A stretch of DNA of 64,000 nucleotides from Myrica gale (taxonomy: Eukaryota > Streptophyta > Magnoliopsida > Fagales > Myricaceae): contig OZ005610.1 in assembly GCA_963930655.1 (NCBI GenBank), positions 25,630,501-25,694,500 of the forward strand. The letters are read 5' to 3'. This document shows, piece after piece, positions 46,801 through 61,800 of the stretch. A program made the position numbers and the translations under genes. Numbering within the stretch: position 1 is the first letter of the stretch; every line of letters starts with the position of its first letter. A model generated the notes under the pieces. The model had not been told where the DNA came from and did not search any database. It saw nothing but the letters and a program-made list of their open reading frames with translations.

Positions 46801-49800
46801 TAGAATCTTATATTCAAAATGAATGTGGAAAGCATATTAAAGAATGGCCAAAGTTTCCGTAGCTTTGGCACATTTTAATTTCTCTTCATGTGTGATTTAT
46901 ACGATATTCTGAGACCCTGTTAACGCACAAGTTGCTGATTGGAACCTCTCTTTTGTTAAATGGTACCCCAACTTAGTGTTTTTTTTGTTCCAAATTATTA
47001 GTACTGTATTTCATTCTTGGATGTCCAAAAACATTGATCACATCAGAAGCCTTTTCTGAACATCTACAAAAAAAGCCTGTCCACTTTGAAAAATCAATAG
47101 TGTTAACTGCTTTCTTAACTGACCTTTTGCTTTGCGTGGAAAGTGGATACCTCTTTTCCATTTGAAAGAAGGTGGATTGAATGATTTCTATGTTGGAAGT
47201 TGGGTTTTCTAAAAGCAGGATCAATTGGGCAAAGGGAGTATTATTATTTCTAACTTGTTCGTTGAAATTGAACAATTATATTTACCTTTCATTTTTAACG
47301 TTTTAGGGTTCTAGTTGGAACTGGTCGGGCATGCTTTGAGACATTGAGACCATTGGCCTATAGTCTACTGGCAGAGATTGTTCATCATGTTCGGGGTGAC
47401 CTTTCCTTGTCTCAGGTACTGCTTTTTGTAAGATATCTTATGCAAAATTATATTGTCTCCAGACTCCTTGCCACTTAGACGAGGGTTGGTTTTGTTATTG
47501 TTCTATGCTGGTTAATACTGTGCTTGAAACTTGCATGGTTGTAGTTGGGTGCATCCTCTATTTTCACCTTTTTGGACAATTTTATCTTCCTGACTTATAC
47601 CTCTCATCCATTTTACCTTTATTTATATTTTTCCTCTAATTACTTGTACCGTCTAACTCGTAGGTAGTGACTTAGTTCCTACTTCACTCTACTGTTACTC
47701 TGAATGTTTCATGTCTTTGTGTTATTTTGAGTGTTTAATTGTTTGTAGTGTTTTCTGAGTAGGAAATCTTCATCACCACCCTCTTAGTGAACAATGTTTT
47801 TAACTTCAGCCGTTTCTCATGATTTCATGAATTCATTTTGAGACCTATTTTCAATGGTACCCACTCGGTCATATATTTTATCTTACTTAGAAGCATCTCT
47901 GTATGAATTATGCCCGTTTGTAATGACTCACGTAACAAAGTAGTGGTTGGGCTAGGACCGTGTAGCTGTACCCAGTAGCCATATCTCGTCAGTCTTTATG
48001 TGCTCTAGCTTCTAGGCTGTAGCTTTCTAGCAGCAAGCATTTATTTGTGGACCTTTGGTTGGTGAAAAGGTAAAACCAAATCTCAACTAGGGGAAAATAG
48101 AACAATTACGTTTCTGGTACAAAGGGCTTTTTTGGTTAAGGTTTTTGACATATCCTTAATTTCATGGGTAATTTTGTTGTCTGCATAGTTTTTGGTTGTC
48201 CCTTGAATACGCATGCAATTCTAGTATTCTTTTCCCTTTTTTTATTTGTGAAAAAAAAACATAAAAGAAAGGGCTTCAACCATAAGTACCATGGGGAGGT
48301 ATGCAAAGGACATTCCTTTAAAAGGAAGAAGGGTGAAATACTGTAGAAAAAGGAATGCTTAGTTGCTTACTTGGTACAGGCGTAGAGAGGTGGTTGTATG
48401 ATCTATAAACTTTAAATACATCATTTATCATTGCATATTTACTTTCTAGAAGCTTGTTCAGTTCGAGTATACATTATATGTTAAATTTTCAATCCATATT
48501 TTCTCGTTCAGCGGAAAAGAAATTTATTGTGAGGGGAACTACACTGTATGGTTAATAAACTGTTACTTTTTGAGGAGTAAGATGTTTACGCTCAAAGGCA
48601 AGATTCAACTTGTCTTAATAAATGTGGACAAAATGATGATAGGACTAATCTTGCTTGTATTAACCCAGAGGAGAACAGAATGATTGGACTATCATTTTAT
48701 GGATGATGGACACCAGAATGCTTAGCAGTGTTCTTAGAGAAAATGATAACACTGTACTTAGTGGATGTCCTGGAATTTGTTTTATGCCATATGCTTGTGG
48801 ATCTTGTTGAGTAAGCTTTCAGGGATCTACAGGGCATGGCCTACACGGTTGAGATTGACCAACCGTAGGATGGTTTGCCAGTTAACTATTGTTGTCAAAC
48901 TTTCTTTTAGTGATCCATTTGTCTTCGCTCACCAAATTTTAATAAGTATCCTGTTGGTTTTTCTTTTCAAATCTTTGATAGATCTTACGTGATTCTCTCT
49001 CTTTTGTGGGTTAGGTCTAATTTAGTGAAATGAAAAAAGAGAAGTTAGAGATATGTTTATTTAGAAACTGATTTGTAGTGCTCCAAACACCTTAAGTTTG
49101 AGAACGAATATATTACAGGTGACCACCTTGTTTTTTCAGTTTGCGGCTGTATTGCTGGCCTTCTAACCTTTTACGTGTTTACCTATCGACAATGCTTCTT
49201 GATTTTCTGCAAAATGCTAGTGATCTATGGTCTTAGTTTAGCTGTACCTCACTGTACGATTTCATGGACTGGGTTTCCTGTCGCTACAAACTCTTATTAT
49301 ATCTGCTGACAAATTTGTTTCTGATTATGCAGCTCTCACGGATCATTTATTTGTTCTCAAGTAACATGCATGATGCATCGTTATCCCTCAGCATTCATAC
49401 CACTTGTGCTAGGTTGATGTTGAATCTGGTGCATACGCTACTCTGTTCTTTCAAGAGTGTTTAACATTTTCGTTTTCTATCTTGTATTTAATCTTGCTTA
49501 TTCAACTTTAGACTTTGGTATGGGTCATGATACGAGTAACTCAGTTTCATGTAATGAATTTTATGGAAATTAGGTGGAGCCAATATTTGAAAAAGGTGTC
49601 GACCAACCATCTATGGATGAAGCGCGGATTCTATTGGTATGAGTTGTGATATATTTTTCATGTTAGATTGCCTTGAACTGTTAGATGTTGTGGATGTATG
49701 TGTTTCTCCTAGGAATGACTATTATGGTTTTTTCCTTTTCCTTATAGGGGCGCATTTTAGATGCTTTTGTTGGGAAATTTAGTACTTTCAAGCGTACCAT

Positions 49801-52800
49801 CCCACAGGTAATTTGTGACTGCTGAACTATTTTCCTTTTGGAAAATAACTTGATTTATTTCTGTATTGTCGTCGATTCAGTACGATGAGTACTTGAATTC
49901 CAAGGTGGCTTTTTTTGTCTCTTTCTTTTTTCTTTATCCCCCTGGGGGGGGGGGTCTGAATTTAATATTGGCATCAGTGTTCCGGAAAAGCTTTGATGGG
50001 TTTCCTTCTTGCGCTTTGTATTTGGATTGAAATGTCTTTACTAGAGGTTGGACTCATCTTCTCTCCTGTTTCCTTCTCTTTCATTCCCTTCATAAACTTT
50101 TGGTCTTAAGGCAACAAGCTTCATTTTTCTGTTTTGAAGGGGGGGGGATTCTCGTTGTTGGATTTTTTATTGAGTCTAAAATGGTTGAGCAAGCTTTCTT
50201 TCAAACATTCAATCATTATGATGATCTGATGTTTGAAGCTACTTTACTTGGTAGTCCAGGAGCATCATTTCATTTTCTGGACACTGTCCTGTTCAAATTT
50301 AGTCTCTTTTGGTTTGTTACCAATATTTGTTGCTTACCTGTGAATAATTATTAGTTTCCTTGTTTCTTGATAGCTGTTGGAGGAGGGTGAGGAGGGAAAG
50401 GATTGCTCTACATTGAAGTCGAAGCTTGAACTCCCCGTGCAGGTTGTTTTAACCACTTCTCTTTGAGGATTTATCAGTAACACTTCGTAGTAGTTGCTCG
50501 AGTTATGTGTCTAATTTTCTTGCTTTTTGCTTCATCTTCCATATCCAAGTAATTGCTAATGTCAACTGTTTGGATTGTTGAAAAAAAATTTGTGGAATAT
50601 TTTTTTATTGGAAGTAGTGTAGATTTTATTGGGATTTGTAAAAAGTGGGTTGGATTTTGTGAAAAGTTGTTGGAATTTGTAAAAAAGGTGTTGGAGTTTG
50701 TGAAAAGTTATTGGAGTTATGAAAAAGTGGTGGTGAAATTTTTTTTGAAAAATTTTCCACTCCATCCAAACAGATGTTAGTTTCATGTGGATTCTGTACA
50801 TCCTTGCAAATGGTTAGAGTTTCAAAACATTACACCTAAGCTCTCGCAAAATTTTCTTCAAACAATTGATTGGCATGTGGTTTTATTGGTTATGGAAATT
50901 ATGTGTGGGGCTTCCAAGTTTCAATATCAGTAGCTAGATGCGTGGTGTTTACCTTGCTTGGACCAGCTCTGGTGATGATTTCTGTTAATTTGGCCATAAG
51001 ATTTATTCATGTTGTGATTCGTATTGGTACACATTCTGAAGTAAGGAGTTCAAGCTGGAAGTAACTATATGTTTGGTCGGAGGCATTGAGTCAGGGATAG
51101 AGAGGGGTAGGTGGAATTGAAAGAGGGGAAGACGAAAACCCTCAGTTTTGCAGAGGGAGGAAGAGAGGGGAGATGTGGGAGACCGAGGCAAAATCCTCTC
51201 GCAAGCCCACCAAACTCAATCTGCTCGTAGGCTGGTGGATTTGGTGGAGGAAGAGCTTATTTCTTAATAAAAATGTCTCCAGGTGGGATACTTAATGCGT
51301 TAGCTATTGCAGTCTGTTCCTTACTTTGAACCTTTTGAATGGAACTTTAATGGTAAAGTTGCACCTTTATTTGCCCCTTCCTTTCTCGCTTCCTTCCCTA
51401 CTGCCCAACAACATGAGGAGAGATGGAGTTCGCTCACTTTTACCCCTTTCCCTCTGCTTTCTCACTTGCTATGCTATTGAAGATTAGCAAAGAACTTGCA
51501 AGGTACTCTTTTTTGTTAATACAAATGTCATTAAAATCATGCAGTGTTTCCTCTCTAACTGAGATGTGGAAACTATCAATCTGACAGGATTTTATGACTT
51601 AAAAGAGCGACCCCCCCCCCCCCCAGAGAGCTTGAAAAAGAATGTGATAATCATTGTTTAGTTCATCACTGTTTTCTATTTGTCCTCAGTAAATTCCTGA
51701 TTGCTTATGAAACAAAGAAACAAAAAGGGCTTTATTTCAGATTTGGTCTTCTGCTCTAGTTAAAACCTTCAACATACTAATTATAGTTTTATGAAAAAGT
51801 ATGTCGAAACACTTAAAAGTTTCATCACCTACCATCTAGTGTCTAAGCGATATGACTGTATCAATGACAGAGAATGGCATCTTATTTATTTCTTAATAGA
51901 AATTACTGGGACATTAGACTAATATCGACCATTCTCATTTTGTTCTTCGTGTCATCTTGCATGTCTTTGATTGTTTCAGTACTTGTAGTTGATCTTGCTT
52001 TCATATATTCATGTTTTGGTCTTGGTGCATTCCTCCCTTTGATTCTGACATATAATTTGGTTGCAGGCAGTTCTGAATCTGCAGGTCCCTGTGGAACACT
52101 CTAAGGAAGTCAGTGATTGTAAGACTCTGATAAAGACATTGGTCATGGGTACTTGATTCTCTCCATCAATTTCCTTAGAGAATCTGGAATCTTTCTGCAA
52201 TTCTGATTTTATTATGTGATAACCAACATACTATTGGATGATTTTTTTTTCTCTTTCTTGATTGTCTGTCTTCTTAGAAGAATGTATCAGTGATTGTTTG
52301 TATTTGCAGGAATGAAGACTATCATATGGAGCATTACTCATGCAAATTTGCCTCGATCACAGGTTTTTCTATTCTCTAAGTGAATAGTTCCTCATGTGTA
52401 GGGTTGACATTATTTATTTCATGTTATGTTTTTGATGGTTAAGGTTTCTCCTTCCACACATGGAAATCACCCACAGGTGCTTGTTTCCCCATCATCTAAT
52501 TTATCTGTACCGCAAGCATTTAAAGGTTTGAGAGAAGAGGAGGTACTATTTACAAGATGCTGAGTTCCAATTGTATCTCATGGCATGATTAACATGATCT
52601 CACCTTTAACTTTCTGTGTTAGGTATGGAAAGCTTCAGGTGTTTTAAAGAGTGGTGTTCATTGCTTAGCGCTCTTCAAGGAGAAGGACGAGGAGAGGGAA
52701 ATGCTTCATCTCTTCTCTCAGATTTTGGCAATTATGGAACCTCGAGATCTTATGGACATGTTCTCATTGTGTATGCCCGAGCTTTTTGAGTGCATGATAT

Positions 52801-55800
52801 GCAACACTCAACTCGTCCATATATTTTCCACCCTTTTGCAAGCCCCTAAAGTATACCGGCCATTTGCAGATGTTTTGGTTAATTTTCTTGTAAGCAGCAA
52901 ACTTGATGTTTTGAAGCTTCCAGATTCACCTGCGGCAAAATTGGTTTTGCATCTATTTCGATTTATATTTGGTGCTGTTGCTAAAGCACCTTCAGATTTT
53001 GAACGTATATTGCAGCCTCATGTGCCTGTAATAATGGAAATTTGCATGAAAAATGCTACTGAAGTTGAAAGGCCTCTTGGTTATTTGCAACTTCTTCGCA
53101 CAATGTTTCGGGCGCTTGCAGGATGCAAATTTGAACTTCTAATGCGAGATTTGATACCTATGTTACAACCCTGCCTAAATATGCTATTAGCCATGCTTGA
53201 GGGCCCAACTGGAGAAGATATGAGAGACCTTTTGTTGGAGCTCTGCTTAACCTTGCCTGCGCGCTTAAGCTCATTGTTACCATACTTACCCCGTCTTATG
53301 AAGCCTCTCGTCTTGTGTCTTAAAGGAAGTGATGACCTTGTGAGCTTAGGTTTGAAAACACTTGAGTTTTGGGTAGATAGTTTAAATCCTGACTTCCTAG
53401 AACCTAGTATGGCCAATGTTATGTCTGAGGTGATTTTAGCCTTATGGTCTCACTTGAGGCCCGCTCCCTATCCTTGGGGTGCTAAAGCATTGCAACTCCT
53501 TGGCAAGCTAGGTGGTCGTAATAGACGTTTTCTTAAAGAGCCCCTTGCACTCGAGTGCAAGGAGAATCCAGAGCATGGGCTTCGCTTGATTCTTACATTT
53601 GAGCCATCGACACCGTTTCTGGTCCCATTGGATCGATGTATAAATCTTGCTGTAGCAGCTGTTGTGAATAAAAATGGTGCTATGGATTCCTTCTACCGAA
53701 ATCAGGCTCTAAAATTCCTTCGTGTGTGCTTATCGTCTCAGCTGAATTTGCCAGGAAATGTTACTGCTGAAGAAGGCACAGCCAAGCAATTGTCGGCTTT
53801 GTTAGTTTCTGCAGTTGATTCATCTTGGCGCAGATCTGAGGCATCAGATATAAAGGTTAAGTTTATCCTACTTGATGCTTCATGCTGAAAGACACTCTTT
53901 GTAACCCTTTAGCATTTGATAAGATTTATGCTTGATTTAGTCATATTCCATGGGGTACATTTTAACTTAATAGTAGTTTTCTTTGGTTAATACTAGAGTT
54001 AAGAGTGAAGCATCGAATTGGCTGATAAATTGGTCTGCCATTTTCCATCTTGCTATTGGGTGTAATTATGGCTGTCCCAACATAATCTAGTTCTTCAATA
54101 TGGTCCCAAATATTTCAGGATGTTTATATTGTACTGAAGTCATTGTTGACTTCTTTCCTTTTTGAGAACATCGGTTGCTTTGTCTATAGACTTGAAAGGT
54201 GCAAACATGGTTTTTTTCTTCAAAGAAGAACAGAATGTAAATCTCAGTCATTTTTGTAGATGAAGTGATTTCTATTTCTACTGAAAAGCAGTGTACTACC
54301 CATGTAATTTAGTGTCTGAATAGCAAGTAGGAAGAAACTTTGAGAGAGTCTTGTCATTTAGTTGCTTACATATTATAGCGATAAGAGAAAGTCATTTACT
54401 TGCCTTGTGCCTTTTTTTCTGTTCACTTATTGAGTTTAAGACTTCACTAGTTTTGTTTTTCTTTATAATTTTGTCTTTGCTGTATATTTTTCAAAGTTTC
54501 TTTGTTAACTGGGGAATATGTGCTCACTCATTTGGCACTATAGGGTTATTTCAGCAACTTCCCCTAAGCAATTGATGGAAAATGAGATGTAGTCTAGATA
54601 TCAGAAAATTCGTCTCTTAAGGTGAAAAAAAATTTAAAATCACGGGGGAGTGTAGTTGGCTTTTGCCTATTGATAATAACCTTTTGTGTACGAAGTCCAA
54701 ATGTTCAAAAATCACTCTTTCCTGATATAATAGATCATGATGCCTACTTTATTTGTTTGCTTTCTGGTCTCATAGTCTTCGAAGCAATTGATTGGTTGTC
54801 TTTGTTTTGCTTTTATGTTGGATTCACGCATACTATTAGCGTTGAGGTTACTCAAGATTTATACGCTGTTACTGTCATGTTTACTCTCGTTTATATGTAC
54901 CAGGATATAGGTTCTCCAACTTGTCCTTCTCTAATCTATTTTATTTTAAACTTATAACCAAAAGATTGGGTAGCATTTTGTATATGAAAAGCTACCGGAA
55001 TTCTGATAGTAAATGATGCATTAGTGCAGGCTGACTTAGGTGTAAAGACAAAGACACAACTTTTGGCTGAGAAATCTGTGTTCAAGATTCTGTTAATGAC
55101 CATCATTGCTGCTGATGCGGAACCGGATCTTCATGATCCCAAAGATGACTTTGTTTCCAATGTGTGCCGCCATTTTGCAGTTATATTCCACATTGACTCC
55201 TCTTCAGCAAATTCTTCAATTACAACTGCTGCACTTGGGGGTTCTGTGCTTTCATCAAATGTTAATGTCGGTTCCAGGTCGAAGAATGGTGCTTGTTTGA
55301 ACCTGAAAGAGTTAGACCCCCTAATATTTTTAGAGGCTTTAGTTGATGTACTTGCTGATGAAAACAGGCTCCATGCCAGAGCTGCTCTCAATGCTTTGAA
55401 TGTGTTTGCTGAAACACTTCTGTTCCTTGCTCGCTCAAAACATACTGATCTACTGATGTCGAGAGGCCCAGGAACACCTATGATTGTGTCTAGTCCCTCC
55501 ATGAATCCTGTATATTCACCACCCCCTAGTGTTCGGATTCCGGCCTTTGAGCAGCTTTTACCTCGCCTTTTGCATTGTTGCTATGGGAGTACATGGCAAG
55601 CACAAATGGGAGGTGTCATGGGACTTGGTGCTCTAGTTGGAAAGGTCACTGTTGAGATTTTATGCATTTTTCAAGTGAGAATTGTGCGCGGCCTGGTATA
55701 TGTTTTTAAAAGGCTTCCTATTTATGCTAGCAAAGAGCAGGAAGAGACAAGTCAAGTGCTTACACAGGTTCTTCGTGTTGTGAATAATGTGGATGAAGCA

Positions 55801-58800
55801 AACAGTGAACCACGGAAGCAAAGTTTTCAGGGAGTGGTTGAATTTCTTGCTACAGAGTTGTTCAACCCCAATGCATCCGTTATTGTCCGAAAAAATGTGC
55901 AGTCATGTTTGACACTTTTGGCTAATAGGACTGGTAGTGAGGTATCTGAGTTGCTTGAACCTTTATATCAGCCTTTGCTTCAGCCTCTTATAATGCGGCC
56001 TCTACGATCAAGAACTGTTGATCAGCAGGTACACTTTCTGTCTGATAATTACTTTTTGAAGTTTATTGATTTGCTTCGCTTATTTGATTGGATGGCTATT
56101 AGGTTGGGACAGTTACAGCTTTGAATTTCTGCCTGGCCTTGAGGCCACCTCTTCTCAAGTTGACTCCAGAATTGGTTAATTTTCTGCAAGAAGCATTGCA
56201 AATAGCTGAGGCTGACGAGACTGTGTGGGTTGTGAAGTTCATGAATCCGAAAGTCGCAACATCGCTGAATAAGCTCCGAACAGCATGCATTGAACTACTG
56301 TGTACGACGATGGCCTGGGCAGATTTTAAAACTCCAAATCATTCTGAATTGCGCTCAAAGATTATTTCCATGTTTTTCAAATCATTGACATGTCGGACAC
56401 CAGAAATTGTTGCTGTTGCAAAGGAGGGCTTGCGACAGGTTTTCCTGAGCTTCTATCATATGGGTTGATTGTTTTACTGTCATGATGGTGATGTATGCAT
56501 AGCTTCAAACAATAGCCAGAACACATTTTAATGTCTAGCATTGCCTCCATCTTTTGGTTCCAGCTAGAAATTCCTTAAGACTTATTTGTGTGCTTGACCA
56601 TCTGATCTTGATAGTCTGCATCTTAAATTCTTTTCCAGTTAAGAAATACGATGCTTACTGATGGCTGTAAGTTGACATAGGACAGTTAGCTTTATCCTTT
56701 AGTTCTTTTCTTCTAAAAACAGATGTTTAGGTATAGAAATTTGGTATGCTTCCATTGGGACTGTTTTGGAACTTTCACACACTATTGTTCATTGCCATTT
56801 AGGTTATTAATCAGCAAAGGATGCCAAAAGATCTTCTTCAAAGCAGCCTCAGACCTATTTTAGTCAACTTGGCTCATACTAAGAACCTCAGCATGCCTCT
56901 TCTGCAAGGCCTGGCCCGCCTGCTTGAGCTTTTGTCCAATTGGTTTAATGTTACCTTGGGTGGCAAGTTGTTAGAGCACCTCAAGAAATGGTTGGAACCA
57001 GAAAAGCTTGCACAGAGTCAAAAATCATGGAAGGCTGGTGAAGAACCAAAAATTGCGGCAGGTAATGCATCTAGATTTCATCTACTAATGGTAAATAGTT
57101 GTTTATTTGCCTACAGAAGCGTACGCATACTGATCCTATTGAGATTATTTGTCTGTTCTGTCCAGCTATTATTGAGCTTTTTCACCTCCTTCCCTTGGCT
57201 GCATCAAAGTTTCTTGATGAACTTGTAACCTTGACAATTGAATTGGACGGAGCACTACCACCAGGACAAGTATACAGTGAGATTAACAGTCCATATCGTC
57301 TTCCACTCACGAAATTTTTAAATCGATATGCAACACTTGCCGTTGACTATTTTCTCGCTCGATTAAGTGAACCAAAATACTTCAGGCGGTAAGGTTACCA
57401 GAATAAATAAGTTTATTTTCTGATATTGAATTGTTCTTCATTTTTATTATTTCCCCTCTTTGTAAATCCAGGTTTATGTATATAATCGAATCAGATGCAG
57501 GCCAGCCCTTGAGAGATGAACTTGCAAAGTCCCCACAGAAGATATTGGCAAATGCCTTTCCTGAATTTGTACCAAAACCTGAGGTTCCTATAACTCCAGG
57601 ATCTTCAAGTACACCTGGTACGACGTTAGGTGAAGAAGGCCTTGTTCCTCCACCTACAGATGCATCTACTCCAGCATCTGCCTCATCTAGTGCTTCTTCA
57701 GATGCTTATTTCCAGGGACTTGCACTTATCAAAACATTGGTTAAATTAATCCCTGGCTGGTTACAGGGCAATCGTATTGTCTTTGATACCTTGGTACTTG
57801 TTTGGAAGTCACCTGCAAGATTATTTCGTTTGGACAACGAACAGGAGCTGAACATAGTGCAAGTAAGTTTTGTCATTTTAGATAAAAGTTGTGAAAGCTC
57901 AGCTCTTGTGTTGTTTGGTAGTGGCTGAACTGAGATCATCTCCCTGTTCATTACATTTAATGAACCCTGTGATTTTGCCACGTGAACTATCGAGTTCACC
58001 TTACCCATCTCCATATTGAGTCTTTATGTTTCTTAATTTTCTCAGTGGATTTTTCCACATAAGGTTTTTTGCTTCTGTTAATTGGTGACTGAGACTTCTT
58101 TCATCATGATTATCGGAACGCAGGTGAAAGAAAGCAAATGGCTTGTCAAATGCTTCCTGAATTATTTGAGACATGACAAAACGGAAGTGAATGTTCTCTT
58201 TGATATACTCTCCATCTTCCTGTTTCATACTCGCATTGATTATACTTTCCTGAAGGAGTTTTATATCATTGAGGTACATTAATTCTTGGATCTGATTTTC
58301 TGGAAGATTTTTCTCTTATTTTACCTCTGTGGGATCTATTACTAGTCTAACCAATCATCGTGCTTTATATCAGGTTGCAGAAGGTTATCCGCCTAACATG
58401 AAAAAAGCACTTCTTTTGCACTTTTTGAACCTTTTCCAGTCAAAACAACTTGGTCATGATCATCTGGTGGTTGTAATGCAAATGCTCATTCTCCCAATGC
58501 TTGCTCATGCCTTCCAAAATGGCCAAAGTTGGGAGGTCGTTGATCCTTCCATAATAAAAACTATTGTTGACAAACTTCTTGATCCTCCAGAAGAGGTGCT
58601 TTATTGACTTTGTTCACAGCTAATTGAGCTTTTCATTTAAGTTAAATTTCATTATTTTATAAGTCAAGTCCTGCGTTGATGGTTCTTTTTCTTTTATAGC
58701 ATATATCAAGTATTCTGCACCTATTTTGTAGGTTTCTGCTGAGTATGATGAGCCATTGAGAATAGAGCTTTTGCAGCTCGCCACTTTGCTTCTTAAGTAT

Positions 58801-61800
58801 CTCCAAAATGACCTTGTCCATCACAGGAAAGAGCTGATTAAGTTTGGTTGGAATCATCTCAAACGTGAAGATAGTGCCAGTAAGCAATGGGCATTTGTGA
58901 ATGTTTGTCACTTCTTGGAGGCCTATCAGGCCCCGGAAAAAATTATCCTCCAGGTACTGCAGTATAGTTGCTTTACCTGTTTGTTGTCTCCTGCAATTAT
59001 TGCACATAATCAATACAATTAAATTTGTTGGTGCATTTTTGTCTCAGTCTTTTTTAATTGAACAAGTTGGCATTGATTGAAAAATAGTATCACTTTTATC
59101 CACTCAAAACTGATGTTCTCTGATGCTGTACATGTAATGTCAGAAATGGGATTGTTCAGAATATATCGATTCTAAGTGGCTGTGGTTCCGAACCTTATGT
59201 GGAGTGTTAGAATCTTGCAATTGATTCCCTCAAAATTTATTTTTTCTTTTATTCTGTCTTTTTGGGAAGGGTGTGCGGAGGAGAAAAAGGTTGGATTGGT
59301 TAGAAAGGACACCACTTCATGCATATGATTTTTTGGTCTTTACAGCTTTCTGCAAAATCAGGAATGGTTAAGATTTTCATGTATGACTCTGTTCTTTGGT
59401 GCACTTAACTATACACTGATACCTACAAATACAAAATATACTAATTCTGCATTCATTTTTCTTTACTTTACAAACTAAGCAATCAAATGATATTCTGACG
59501 ATTTGAAGTTGCAGGTTTTTGTAGCACTTCTCAGAACTTGCCAACCAGAAAACAAAATGCTTGTCAAGCAGGCTCTTGATATCCTAATGCCAGCACTACC
59601 TAGAAGGTTGCCTCTTGGAGATTCCCGCATGCCAATTTGGATACGGTACACCAAAAAGATTCTGGTTGAGGAAGGTCACTCGATCCCTAATCTGATTCAC
59701 ATTTTCCAACTGATCGTTCGCCATTCAGATCTCTTCTACAGCTGCAGAGCACAATTTGTCCCACAGATGGTGAATTCACTAAGTCGCCTTGGATTGCCAT
59801 ATAACACCACGGCAGAAAACAGGCGTCTTGCCATTGAACTTGCTGGATTGGTGGTTGGTTGGGAGAGGCAAAGGCAAAATGAAATGAAAGTAGTACCTGA
59901 TAGCGATGTAGCCAGCCAAAACAGTGATGGATTTACTCCTGGCTCAGCTGTTGCTGATCCTAAGCGCTCAGTGGATGGGTCCAGTTTTGCTGAAGATTCA
60001 ACTAAGCGAGTAAAAGTTGAGCCTGGTCTACAATCTCTTTGTGTCATGTCACCTGGTGGTGCGTCATCTATCCCTAACATAGAAACCCCTGGATCGGCTA
60101 GCCAACCGGATGAAGAATTCAAGCCAAATGCTGCTATGGAGGAAATGATTATCAATTTTCTTATCCGGGTGAGGCTTTCTTATTGACAGGATCTTACCAC
60201 CTGTCTATCAATATAACTGTCTGAAGTGTTTTGATGTTTTAACGTTTACTAATTTTTTTGAGGACAGGTTGCCTTAGTAATCGAGCCTAAGGACAAGGAA
60301 GCTAGTATAATGTACAAACAAGCTTTAGAGCTACTTTCACAAGCTTTAGAAGTGTGGCCTAATGCCAATGTCAAATTCAATTATTTGGAAAAGCTGCTTA
60401 GTATTCAACCATCTTCTAAGGACCCTTCAACATCTCTTGCACAAGGCTTAGATGTGATGAACAAGGTGTTGGAGAAGCAACCACATTTGTTCATTAGAAA
60501 TAATATCAATCAGATTTCCCAAGTATGTCCCCTTGCTGTGTATTTAAAATGATAGGTCTAACGAGCTAAATCTCCATATTCATGGTTGGTGCTGTCGGTA
60601 TTGTTTTGTCAGATTCTTGAACCCTGTTTCAAGCATAAAATGTTGGATGCTGGAAAGTCATTGTGTTCCCTGTTGAAGATGGTCTTTGTTGCTTTTCCCC
60701 TAGAAGCAGTGACTACACCACCTGAATTTAAACTATTGTACCAGAAGGTTGACGAGCTGATACAAAAGCACATTAATACTGTCACAGCTCCTCAAGCATC
60801 AAATGAAGACAACACTGCTAATTCAATTAGCTTTGTTCTGCTTGTCATTAAAACGTTGACAGAGGTACAGAAGAACATCGTTGATCCTAATGTCTTGGTT
60901 CGTATCCTTCAACGCCTGGCACGAGATATGGGATCATCAGCAGGGTCCCATCTGAGACAAGTATGGCCCTATGTGAATATTTATTTTCTTTCGACAATAA
61001 GTATTGTATTTTGTCTTGTTGTGCATGACTCCTAATTTCAATTTTTACTATATCGTGTAATATCATGTGTTTCATTTTATGCGTTTGACGTTCTGTCCCT
61101 ATGGAGTTCTCCATGTTTGTTTTCCTGCTAGTTTTTCATATTGTGTGTCTATTGTGTTTGAATAGATTTTAGGGTTCATTTCCTCTTTGTGTTGGTTGAA
61201 TAAAGCGTAATCCTCATTGAATTCATTTTCATTTATGTGGATTATAATCAGGTCGTGCAGAGTTATTTCAGATTTTTTTTAGGGTGAACAGATTGAGTAA
61301 ATAGAAGGGGCTTGAGTGATCATTTTTTCTCACTACAGATACTATACTGAGAGATTTCCTTAGGAGGAAGTTAAAAATGGTGTCCGCTAGTTGACATTCA
61401 TCATACAATTTCCAAATTTAATCAGGACTCTTACTGTGAATTACTGGATTTTCATTTTATCTTCTTAACTTCGGATATCTTAATGTGTGGTATGATGAGG
61501 CTTCTTATTTGCGAGTTCAGATTTAAATGCCTTGTAATTCTTGTGCAGTGCCACCTTTTTGATTCAGTACTATCACATCATTGAGATTTTTACTTGGCAT
61601 GCTTTTCTTTTCTAATTTGTCATATTACATTAAGCATACTGTCATCCATATCCAGGGTCAGAGAGCCGATCCGGATTCTGCAGTCACTTCTTCTCGACAA
61701 GGAGCTGATGTGGGAGTAGTCATCTCTAATCTAAACTCTGTTTTGAAGCTCATAAGTGAGAGGGTCATGCTTGTTCCAGATTGCAAGAGATCCGTAACTC

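Noticed and set aside
57099..57165. Extra coding sequence at the start of TRA1 exon 17 ([11 protein letters not shown]...)
   Set aside because: Using the acceptor at 57165 restores the family sequence [13 protein letters not shown] and the phase, so the earlier AG is not used in the main model.
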